Of a DNA stretch of 64,000 nucleotides, positions 37,356-47,689 are shown in pieces; the stretch's first letter is position 1, and each line of letters starts with the position of its first letter. The translations under genes were made by a program, and so were the position numbers. Source of the stretch: Lepas anatifera (Eukaryota; Arthropoda; Thecostraca; Lepadidae); contig JAOTON010000209.1 in the NCBI GenBank assembly GCA_034440635.1, positions 62,001 through 126,000 on the forward strand, in the 5' to 3' direction. The notes beneath the pieces are model-generated. The model was not told the DNA's origin, did not search any database, and saw only the letters and a program-made list of their open reading frames with translations.

Positions 37356-37401
<46 letters not shown>
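37356..37401. repeat. (TA)n microsatellite
   Basis: About 46 bases of TA dinucleotide. Confidence 0.95.
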
Positions 37402-37402
<1 letters not shown>

Positions 37403-38006
37403 CCACAGGGCGTTGCCACTGGGGACCTGGGGAAGGACTGGGCCCCTCTTTTGGAGAGAAAGTGAGAAGGACGCCAGCTCTTTTGGCCAAAAATAGCATT
37501 GAATATGCAGGGTCTAACTGATGTAGGTAGTGTTTTATCACCATCCCCCACTCGAACATCTAGGGCGACGCCAATGGCGGGGCGGGGCCCGGCTGCAGTC
37601 ACAGGGGGCCCGGGTAAAACACAGGGGGAATGCTCTGCAATTGCTGAGAATAGGGGCTCGGCTTCGGCAGTGGGTCAGGGGTAAATTCTGAGAGGTCCAG
37701 TCGCACACTCAGAGGCTCTAAGTGGACTACAAGGGACCCGGGTACGCTACATTTGAGTGGCATTTTGAAGGCAATTTGCGGAGCTGGGGTACAGCTGTAG
37801 CCGCCGGGCCCCTTTGCGGGGGGCAGTGGCTATGGCGAGGAGCGTTTCTTTTCATTGCTTAAGGTGAGCCCAAAGCGAGGGCGATCACCTTATCGCCCCC
37901 CTCACTTGGATTCGTACATGGTGCTGGGATTGGTGAAATGTCGCATTTTTCATCGATAAGTCCGCCATATTGAACTTATGATCTGTATACTGACCTCGAT
38001 TTATAA
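37402..38006. other. Unassigned GC-rich sequence
   Basis: No motif-bearing frame or element end was recognised before the target duplication at 38007-38014. Confidence 0.5.
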
Positions 38007-38879
38007 ACAACGGGCAGGGGCGTAGCCAGAGTTTTGGTATGGGGGGCACACCAACTTTGAAGGGCACCCCGGGAAAAAGGGCACTTTTTAACGTAATCTA
38101 AAAACTTACTATATCTTTGTTTATATCATTTTTTGCGCATCTTTGGCTCAATAAAAATGCAAATAAATCATTGACGGAGAAGGAAAACTCTATTAAAACC
38201 AAAAAAAAGAAAAAAATCATCAAAATGTCATGGAAGTAGCCGAAACACGACTGATTTGGATATATTTAAGGGCAAATCAGTCAGCTCATGGAAGTACTTA
38301 ACATCAGAGAAATCAGCGGAGCACGTAATATCTGTTACCATGTGCAAGTTAAGGCATATTGGAGTCGAAAATTTATTTGTTATGCCCATTGGTTTTGTCG
38401 TAACGAGTGAGCCCTGGCTGAACGCGGATAAAGTTTCTTGCCTCCCACAATCGCCGTGGGACGAGGAGTGGCATAGTGTCTTTGGAAGAACAGAATTTTT
38501 GCTGCCGGAATAATTTGGGAGATACCTTTTGAACGCGCTTATTAAGTTCCACATTCTCAAGGATCGGTCCCAGTTAAGAGTAAAGAAGAGGTGAATGGGG
38601 TGGTTCGGATGGGGATGGTGGGACAGGGCTTAAAATTGTGAAAACTAGTTCTTCATTCAAATTAATTAATAGAAATCCTGGTTTAGGGGACTGTCCTCTT
38701 AACTGAGGGGCACATGCCTTTTATCATCACTTCCTGAATCCACCAGTATAATAAGTAATTTATATAACCAGGGGTGCCTAGGCATCACAAGCCGTTTTAG
38801 AGATTCCTCATTCCTCGAAAGCTCCGTTTTACAAGGGGAGTTTCCATTGTGTTCTTATTCCCCATCTATCCCAGGGACT

Positions 38880-40550
38880 AGACTAGCTCATTGGCCCCAT
38901 AGATGAGGTCATCAGACTAGCTCAATGGGCCACAGACAGGCTCATGGGGCTTTAAACCAGTTCAAGAAGCCCCAGAACAGTTTAAGGCGCCAGATCACCT
39001 CAGGGGGCCTCAAGCCAACATTAGGGGCTCTCACAAGCTCAGCGCCCAGACCAGCTCAGGGTACCCTCAGAACCCAGATCCGCTCTTGGGCCCCAGATAA
39101 GCTCTTGGGGCCCCAGATCAGTTCAGGGGCCTCAAGTCAGATCAGGGGGCAAGATCAAGTCAGGGGCACCAAATCAGCTCAGTGATCCCTAACCAGCTAA
39201 GGGGCCCAATCAGTTCAGGAGCCCCAGAGCTGCTCAGGGGACACCAGATCGCCCCATAGGGTACCAGATCAGCTTCGGGGACAAACAATCAGATCAGTGG
39301 TCCCCGACCAGCTCGGGCCCCAGATCAGCTCGGGAATACCAGATCAAGTCAGGAGGCACTTAATCAGCTCAGGAACCCCATACCATCTCAGGGGCCCTCA
39401 CCAGCCCCTGTGGGCCCAGCTCAGCTCAGGGCCTGGGAGCTGCTCAGGAAATCACGTAATCAACCCAGGAGGCCCGGGTCAGCTTACAGGGCACCGCATT
39501 AGCCATGGAGCACCAGACTAGCTCAGAGGGAATCAGATGGGCTCAGGAGACACAATGATGACTCAGGAGGCACCAGATCGACTCAGGGGGTATTAGTTAA
39601 GTTCAGGGGCAGTATATTTGCTCAAGGTGCGCCAGATCGATCAGCTCAGGGGGCAAGTTCAAGTCAGGGGCACTGAATCAGCTCAGGGATCCCTCACCAG
39701 CTCGGGGCCGAATCAGTTCAAAAGCCCCAGAGCTGTTCATCAGGGGACACCAGATGCCCATAGGGCACCAGATCAGCTTCGGGTACAAAGAATCAGATCA
39801 GTGGTCCCCGGCCAGCTCGGGAATACCAGATCAAGTCAAGAGGCACTTAATCAGCTCAGGGCCCCATACCATCTCAGGGGCCCTCATCAGCCTCTGTGGG
39901 CCCAGCTCAGCTCAGGACTTTAGAGCTGCTCATGAAATCACGTAAGGAGGCCCAGGTCAGCTGAAAGGGCACCAGATTAGCTCAGGGGGCACCAGACTAG
40001 CTCAGAGGGCATCAGATGGACTCAGGAGGCACCAGATCGAATCAGGGGCATTAGTGCAGCTCAGGTGGCATCAGATCGATCCGCTCGGGGGCCCAGATCA
40101 GCTCCCAGCCCCCAGGCTATGGCAGGGGCCTAAATCAGCTCAGGGAGCAACATAACAGCTCAGGGAACACAAGATGGGCTCAGGGCCCACCAAACCAGCT
40201 CAGAGAGCACCAGACCATCTAGGAGACGTTAATAATCAGCTGAGGGAGCACCTAGTCAGCTGAAGAGGCACCATATTGACTTAGGATACAGTAGATCAAC
40301 TTGGGGAGGCATGAGATCAGCTCGGGGGCACAAATCAGCTCCAGGTGCACTATATTAGCTATTAGGGCATCAAGCAAGCTCGGAGGCATTAGACTAACTC
40401 AGAGGGAATTATATAGGTTCAGGAGTCACAATTATTTGCTCAGTGGGGCACTCGATTTACTCAGGGCACCAGATCAGCTTAGAGGGCAAGTAATCAGCTC
40501 AAGGGGCCAAGACCAGCAAGAGGCCACGAGATGAGCTCAAGGGGAACCAG
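38880..40550. repeat. Degenerate CAGATCAGCTCAGGGGCACC tandem array
   Basis: Units of about 20-26 bp recur with heavy divergence. A higher-order duplication is visible: the block around 39150-39440 recurs at about 39640-39920 in the same order. It is related in style to the GGGGCCC arrays of elements i and ii. Confidence 0.87.
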
Positions 40551-40559
40551 ATTAGCCTT

Positions 40560-41916
40560 ACCCGTACAATTATTGGCGACGATGAGGCATTAGGTGGACA
40601 CCTACCAGGTGCCCATACTCTTCCCGGGTGCTTGGAAAGGCGACAGAATGCCATAGCTGACCGAAAAAGGTATTAAATTGTCCAACAAATCGCTACATGC
40701 GGTCCAGTTACATTTCGTTTCAACGGCGTAGGGCACTAAATTTCGAGCGGCACGGCCCAAATTGGGTACACCACCTGGACATCAAAGGGCACCCCGGCAG
40801 TGATGGGGGCACGTGCCCCTGTGCCCCCTGGCTGCACCCTGGACAGTAGATAAACTCCGGGAGGCATTAAATAAGCTCAGGGGCCCCAATCAGCTCAAGG
40901 GGCACTAAAACAGCTAATAGGGCATCAGACTAACTCAAAGAGTATTATATAGGTTCAGAAGGCTCAATTATTTTTTTCAGGGGGCACCAGATTGACTACA
41001 AGGGCACCAGATCAGCTCAGAAGGCACATGATTAGCTCCAGGGGCACCAGATGAGCTCCGCTCGTACGATTATTGGCGACGATGAGGCATTATCTGGAAA
41101 CGGATTATGTGGCCATACTCTTCCTGGGTGCTTGGAAAGGCGACAGAATTCCCTAGCTGACCAAAAGAGGCACTTAATTGTCAAACAATAGTTGAAATCG
41201 CTAAATACACTCTAGTTCCATCTAGGTTCAACGGCGTAGGGCACTAAATTTGGAGCGACATGGCCCAAACGGGGTATACCACCTGGCAATCAAAAGGGCA
41301 CCCGGCACCGATGGGGGCACATGCCCCTGTGCCCCTGGCTGCGTCCCTGGACAGTAAACTCCGGGAGGCATTAAATAAGTTCAGGGGGCCCGGATCAGCC
41401 CAAGGGACACTAAAACAGCTAATAAGACACCAGGCAAGCTCGGAGGCATCAGACTAACTCAGAGAGCATTATATAGGTTCAGAAGGCACAATTATTTTCT
41501 CAGGGGGGGCACCAAATTGACTACGAGGGCATAAGATCAGCTCAGGGGCATATGATCAGCTCCAGGGGCCAACACCAGCGCTCAGGGGCACCAGATGAGC
41601 TCAAGGGGCACCAGATTAGCTCCGCCCGTACGATTATTGGCGACGATGAGGCATTTTCTGGAAACAGATTATGTGCCTATACTCCTCCCGGGTGATTGGA
41701 AAGGCGACAGAATGCCCTAACTGACCAAAAAAGGCACTTAATTGTCAAACAATAGTTTAAATCGCTAGATGCAGTCTAGTTCCATCTAGGCTCAACGGCG
41801 TAGGGCACTAAAATTCGAGCGGCACGGCCCAAATAGGGTACACCACCTGACAATCAAAAGGGCACCCCGGCACCGATGGGGGGCACGTGCCCCTGTGCCC
41901 CCTGGCTGCGCCCCTG
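40560..41916. repeat. Triplicated 3'-terminal module of hAT-like element iii
   Basis: The string CGTAC(A/G)ATTATTGGCGACG starts at 40563, 41063 and 41627. It is followed each time by the same roughly 280-base block, ending in the element right terminus (CCCTGGCTGC...CCCTG). The first two copies are followed by GACAGTA..AACTCCGGGAGGCA and more array units. Only the last copy is the true end. Confidence 0.9.
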
Positions 41917-41924
41917 ACCACGGG

Positions 41925-44314
41925 AGAAGAAAAAACAAGTTGATGACCATGATCTCTCTAGCTAAAAATACGATACAATCATATTTCCATCAAAGTACAA
42001 ATATGTAGGTACAATCAATCCAAGTACAGAACAAGGATAGGCTGGACAGCAAGGGGAGAAGCGGGACAACTTGTCCCAGTTCTCCCCAACCCGCCATTTT
42101 TCAGCATTGCGATGTCAGAAAAATTAAAACCCCTTTCGTTGTTCGAAGCTGGGACAGATCGATGGAGAATGCGACACCAACTTTATTGCACCAAAATAAA
42201 GAACTTTTCGGTTGCATATTTAACAGAACATCCACTCAAGAAAACGTAAAAATTAACTTTTAAGGAGCACTCACCTCTCGCTTCCAGCACCCACCGGAAA
42301 AGGAAGTTGACGCCCTAGTGATGTGCAGCGGCACGTATAGTGCGGAAATCAGCTGAAAGTTATATTTTTGGCTCACTCGTGGATTCAATAATGGGGGTGT
42401 CCCACTTCTCCTGCGTCCCAGTTCTCATCACTCTCTCCTACCTGTACGAATCGTGATCAATCCTCTGAATGCGGAACTGCGGTGGGTAGTTCAAGCTCAG
42501 AATTGAAGCAGAAAGGAAATGGCGCGATTCCACCCACGTGTAAACTGTAGTAAAAACATATCTTCCTCCATCATAGAAACACACCCAAACAAAAATCAGA
42601 AGAATAAATACCTTCCTCTAGGGTAGTTTAATCATTCAAGAACTTGTTTTAATCTATTGGCAGGATTGTTTCACCACAGGAGAGTGAAACTATTCTTGGG
42701 GCAGTTTGTGAGTTCCATAGAAATACTCTGAGGTGATACATTTACACCTTTGCATTTTCAGTAAGAATGGAACTGCACTGTGTTAAAATGAAATAGTGAT
42801 TAATTTACCACATGCGTGTAATATTACACCTTTTCTTCTAATATTAAGCTGGATGTCGGAATATATTTACCAAGAATTCTAAACAAATTCTTGATAATGG
42901 GGTAATTTTAGGAGCAGACAAATTGAAATTCTACGCTTGAGGTGTTGTTTTTTTCAGTGTGGTGTTACAAGTGGCATCTTTTTTATACAACAAAGCATCA
43001 TTTTAGCATAGGTGCTCGACCTATTCTAGCCGCGAATTTCAAAGAGCTATCAATATCCTCTTCAAAGTTTCATTTTATACTAGGAATCAATATATTCTCT
43101 CACCAGAAATAACTAGGAATATGGGAGCGTTACCTGCAGAATCTTTCGAAACCCCAGTGTATTTTGATCCCACGTCAAAGCGTATCCGGAGATTGCGTGC
43201 GCGTGCTCGACCCGCGATTGAAAAAAAACTTACACGCCGTTTCACGCCATCTTCAGTGTTCCTGCCATTGCACGCAGAGCTGGCCACAAAGTTTTAGCGT
43301 CGTGATCCGAACGAAATTTGAGAGGGATAGCTGACCCTTTTCACTTTACGTTGGCACGTGCTTCTACATCGATCCAACTCAGGTTTTGACCTGAGGGGCC
43401 TGAAGAAGCCACCCTGCATTTGGCATGGTTCACGGGAGAGCCACATCGACAGACCTAGCGGTGATAACGGATCAAGGGAGAAGTTAAGCTGAGTCTGATG
43501 ACCGACAGACTCCGCTGAGAGCTAACGAGAGTGAAGAAGCATACTGGGGCTGCGACGGTTCAGGCATTCATTGTACTGGTGGCCAAAACCAGGAGTCCAT
43601 GTGTGTCAGCTAGAGGACGGCAACATGCACTGAAGCACCAAGTTTAACCGCGCATAACAACCCTTGCCATGCAAAGTTGATGAAGTAGTGAGAAGCATCT
43701 GTTACTGTTGGATACAGCCACCCGCGTGTTCTAAAGATCGTTTTCAGCTCACTTTGAGGACAGATTAGGGGTGCTTAAAAAGATTGGAAGGATTTTCACA
43801 GGAGCCTCTGAATGCACGTCCATCGCTGGACAGAGGTAAGTCTCATTCTGTACAATATCGTGTACATAATGAGATTTTCTCAACCATGACGAGATACTTT
43901 AAAGCAAACATATCTACAATTATATCTATATTTCCAAAGTAAACGAGGGCTGCTATCTCTGACGACAGCGGCATGTGCTTGAAGTATAAGCCTGTACCGC
44001 TCCTGGGCGATATGGGAGAGGACTGTTCATTAAAGGCATGTCATGTGTGTACGAAAAATGGTGAACGTGATTGTTGTTTAATGTTTGTGTCCAAATACAA
44101 AGTTATGATTATGTTATCTTTTCTTGATGCTGAAGTAGACTGCTGTAAACAAATTGGATAACCCTCATTATCATTAAACAAAGTTAATGTAATAGCAAAC
44201 CCACAACAGTACGATGAGCAACATCTTTACAGGAAGTTTCAATTTAAGAAAAAACACGAAGATAAACAAGGAACAACTAGTAAGTCCAATGAAACTCCAG
44301 GCACGACTCAAAGT
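41925..44314. other. Unassigned sequence
   Basis: No supported gene. Short open frames lack motifs. TTTTTTTCAGTG at 42948-42959 mirrors CACTGAAAAAAGTA at 36117, but no flanking duplication supports an element. Confidence 0.45.
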
Positions 44315-44698
44315 ATTTCACGACTCAGACCGTGATTCCGGATTAGATAGAGCACATAGGAATACAAATTTCTCTCAGTGCAGCATCAGTTTTGCCACTA
44401 GACTAATTTTATGCCAAATGCAGGCTCAAAAGAGGCGGTTTTGTTTGAGGCTTGCATCGAATTCAGTTGCCGTGTTGAGTGGATGGGCATATTTTTCGAA
44501 ACCATGTCTCGTGGAGGGCTGGAATATAATGATTCCATGACGATTTTGCTGATGGAATACATTGATGCCGTGGAGTTTTTCTATACCGAGTGAAGAATCA
44601 TGTGAAACCAGTCATCAGACATTTTATTCCCGAGCTTACGGTGATCATTCTATGAGCTTCAGAAAACACTACGTGCTAGACTCAATCTAGTCCAAAAG
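44315..44698. repeat. Inverted duplicate, right copy
   Basis: This is the reverse complement partner of 35548-35945. It ends abruptly at about 44698-44701, where the 6-kb direct duplication begins, which suggests truncation by a later rearrangement. Confidence 0.8.
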
Positions 44699-44748
44699 AT
44701 TCCTAGAGAAAACATATGAACCACTTTTGTCAGGTAAAATTTGAGGTC

Positions 44749-45741
44749 ATTGACCCTCGCCTCGTTGGGGGTGTTTAAACACCTCCCTCGGGTTTTTCCG
44801 GCGGAACGAAAAAACGGCGGTGCGAATCGCACTGTACTTGACACGCCTTATCTTTGATCGATCCTGCAATTTTCCCAAATTTTTAGTTTGGGTCATCTCA
44901 GGTCAGGTCACCAGTGCCGGTCAGGTGACCTCACCTAAAAAATATGTAAGGTAGCGTAAGTAAGAAATGGGAGAGTCAATCGGATTGAAACTTATAACAC
45001 ATAATGACCTGCCGAGTTCTACAAAATGTGTTCCGGGACTTTTCATATTGAAGACCCAAGGTAAAGTACGGCCCATGACCTTTCCATTGGAAATACATGG
45101 GAAAACAGAAACTAGGCTGTATTCGTGTAGATAAATCTTATAAAACCTTCATCTTCTCCAAATCGAAGTATCTTGGGCCGCCTTCTAGGTTCATGTTAAA
45201 ATTTTTGACCTGCGGCCTCTGAGAGGTCATCTGGAGCTACTTAAGCAGTTTTCAGACTTAGGTCAATAACTTTGTATGAAATAATAATACAGCTTTTATT
45301 TTTATACCATTACCTTTGAATTACTATTGCGAGTTGATTGATATGCATATTCACTATGCTAGGTCAAAAGGTGACCTTGCCCTGACCTGATGTCAGGTCA
45401 TTTTGTGTTTTGACCTAGTATAGTCATATCATACATAATTCAATTCGCCGTGACAAGAGGAAGCGAATAGTGCCTACAAAATGATTATAACTCAACTCTG
45501 TCGGACACTAGAGCCCAAACACTGCTCAAAATGCCAACTTCTTTGACCTGTCATGATCTGCCATCAATATTGACCTGAGCCCAAAAATGACTGACATATT
45601 TCCTTCATGAATTTGTATGAGCTATCCACCAGCGTTCGCGTTTTCTCGCTATCCCGCATAGGTGCCAAGTTCGAGGAGGGGTGTTCAAACACCCCCCATC
45701 AGGGTGAAAGTGGCTCGGAGGCCCACGGGGGCGCGGGTTAA
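44749..45741 (+). mobile_element. F3 TTAA element inside F1e
   Basis: The left end is a degenerate TTGACCCTCGCCTCGTTGGG with the GGGGGTGTTTAAACACCTCCC palindrome region. A hairpin (GTGCGAATCGCAC) is at about 44819-44831. The right end is GGGGTGTTCAAACACCCCCC followed by GGGGGCGCGGGTTAA at TTAA 45738-45741. It is shared with copy B (56260-57273), so it predates the duplication. Confidence 0.82.
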
Positions 45742-46031
45742 GGGCCAAGGTATGTCAGAGGAGGATAACATGTGAATAAAGGTTTTCAGTCATTACATCT
45801 GAACTAGTAAAGATAGAGCAAAACAATCTAGACCATATTAATCATTGCAGCAAGCCTAGTCTAATGACATATGTAAGACGACATTGCTAGGTCAAATTAT
45901 GTCAAATCTATAATTTGACCTGGCCTGAGGTCAGGTCAAGGTTAAATCGGAAGTTAAAATGCAAATAATTAGAATTGCAAGTATAAGCCGAAGCTAATAC
46001 CGTTCAAATGAACACTTTACCACTGCCATTA

Positions 46032-47231
46032 TTAACCTTCGCCCGGGTGGGGGTCTTTTTAGACCGCCCTCGGGTTTTTTCCGAAGGAACCAAAAAACGG
46101 CGGCGCGCAGCGCCGCCAGACTTGGTATAGCTGTTCCTTCATAATTTTTATATCTTTCCTGAAAATGTTGGCTCAAGGTCATATCAGGTCAGGTCACCAG
46201 GCCAGGTGAAGTGACCTCACCTCAAAAAATACTTAGGACCGCATAACTAAAAGAAGGGTTAATCGATCAAGTTGAAACTCATACTACATATTGGGCCCAC
46301 CAGGAGCTACAACATTTGTTCCGGGATTTTTGATATTGGTGACCTAAGGTCATGTGCAGAGCATGACCTCCCCATTGTCAATACATGGGGAAAATCACGA
46401 AATGAGCTTTTCTCAGAAAGTATGGATGGAATCAACTTCAAACATTGGTTGCGACTTGCTCTTAGCCCATTTCTGGAGCTGATGCTAAAATTTTTGACTT
46501 GTTACCTTTAAAAGGTCACCTTAGGTCAAATAAGCTTTTTGTGTTTTTCTCTATAAATTTTGAATAAAATAAGATAGAGCTTTTATTTTGTCACCAAAGT
46601 GTTTGTATAGTTACTGGAAGTCAAATGATATACATCATGACTATACCAGGTCAAGTTGGGTCAGACTGTTGACCTGGGTCAGGTCAAATTCTTAAATTTG
46701 ACCTGGCATAGCAATATTATCTATCATTCGATTCATATTGACGAGAGGATTGTAATGGTGCATAAACTATGGCTGTATCTTGTTTGGTTTGGAAGCTATT
46801 AGCGAAAAAGTAAACGCCCTTATGCATGGGTGGCTATGGACATTCCTCACAATATGCCCAATATCTAGTGACCTGTAGCTCCCTAGGCTTTGACCTGACA
46901 CGAAAATGAATACAACTACAATAAAAGCGCGTCTCAAGAGCTTTTGAGTGGTGTTAGAAAAATGTTTCTAGCTATCATAGTTCCTAAGATATATGAGGTT
47001 TTCTTAGTACACCTCATATTAGCGATTTTGACCTATTTTGACCTCTGGTGACCTTGATATTGACCTGACAAGAAAAATGACGGAAGAATTTTCGATATCA
47101 TTTTCGAAGAGCTTTCGATTGCCGTTTTGCGCTTTTTTCTAGCTTTCTTAGTTTTTGAGATTCGGGGGGTCTTTTTTAGCCCCCCCACCAGGGCGAAGGT
47201 GGCTCGTACCCGCCACCGGGGCAAGGGCTAA
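46032..47231 (+). mobile_element. F4 TTAA element (1.2 kb), absent from copy B
   Basis: The left end is TTAACCTTCGCCCGGGTGGG with the GGGGGTCTTTTTAGACC palindrome region and a perfect hairpin at about 46097-46117. The right end is the inverted form, CACCGGGGCAAGGGCTAA. Copy B reads straight through the site (CCATTACTAAGTTATTCCG at about 57558-57576), which is a natural empty site. No coding capacity. Confidence 0.92.
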
Positions 47232-47689
47232 GTTACTCCGTTTAAACAATTTTCCCATGTATTTTCAATTGAGAGGTCATGGCTCGTATCTGACCTCAGC
47301 TGATCGGTATAAAAGATACCGGAGTATATTTTGTAGAACTCGGTCGGCCCATTCTTTGATACGAGTTTCAGTTGGATAGGTTCTCCCTGTTCTGACTTAT
47401 GCTATCTGAAACTCTTTTGAGGTGAGGTCACCTGACCTTACCTAAGACTACTTAACTTTAAATTTTGTTTTAAGTTGTAAACATGATCAGAGAAAACATA
47501 TGCCAAGCACGACGGAGCTACACGTCGCTGATTTTATTATATAACCAAAAAAACGGAAGTGGTACCCGTTTCCCCTGTTAATGCAGGTGTTACGTCCTTT
47601 ACAAATACAAATGTTTTGCCCCGTCAATGTAACATAAAAAATAATTATACTTTCAAAACTATCAAAACACGATCACCAAAAATATTTAC

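Larger units (their letters stand above)
38015..41916. mobile_element. hAT-like element iii (3.9 kb)
   Basis: The left end is CAGGGGCGTAGCCAGAG and the right end CCCCTGGCTGCGCCCCTG. They are flanked by the near-duplication ACAACGGG (38007-38014) and ACCACGGG (41917-41924). A unique 5' part (to about 38870) is followed by a degenerate 20-25-bp array (38880-40550), then three copies of a 3'-terminal module ending near 40841, 41349 and 41916. No transposase gene is visible; it is non-autonomous. Confidence 0.87.
44702..47593 (-). mobile_element. F1e TTAA element, host of F3 and F4 insertions
   Basis: F1 blocks appear in three pieces: 44702-44748, 45742-46031 and 47232-47593. The first has the GTCAGGTAAAATTTGAGGTCA block, the second the CATTACATCTGAACTAGTAAAG and GGTCAGGTCAAGGTTAAAT blocks, the third the TTTCCCATGTATTTTCAA block. 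The piece order equals that of F1d. The right end is decayed (CCCTGTTAATGCAGGTGTTAC). Confidence 0.75.

Noticed and set aside
37085..37602. Frames with long Ile-Tyr runs
   Set aside because: Translations of TA microsatellites.
36117..42959. A large element bounded by CACTGAAAAAA and TTTTTTTCAGTG
   Set aside because: The terminal match is only about 11 bases, the flanks show no target duplication, and the interior gives no support.
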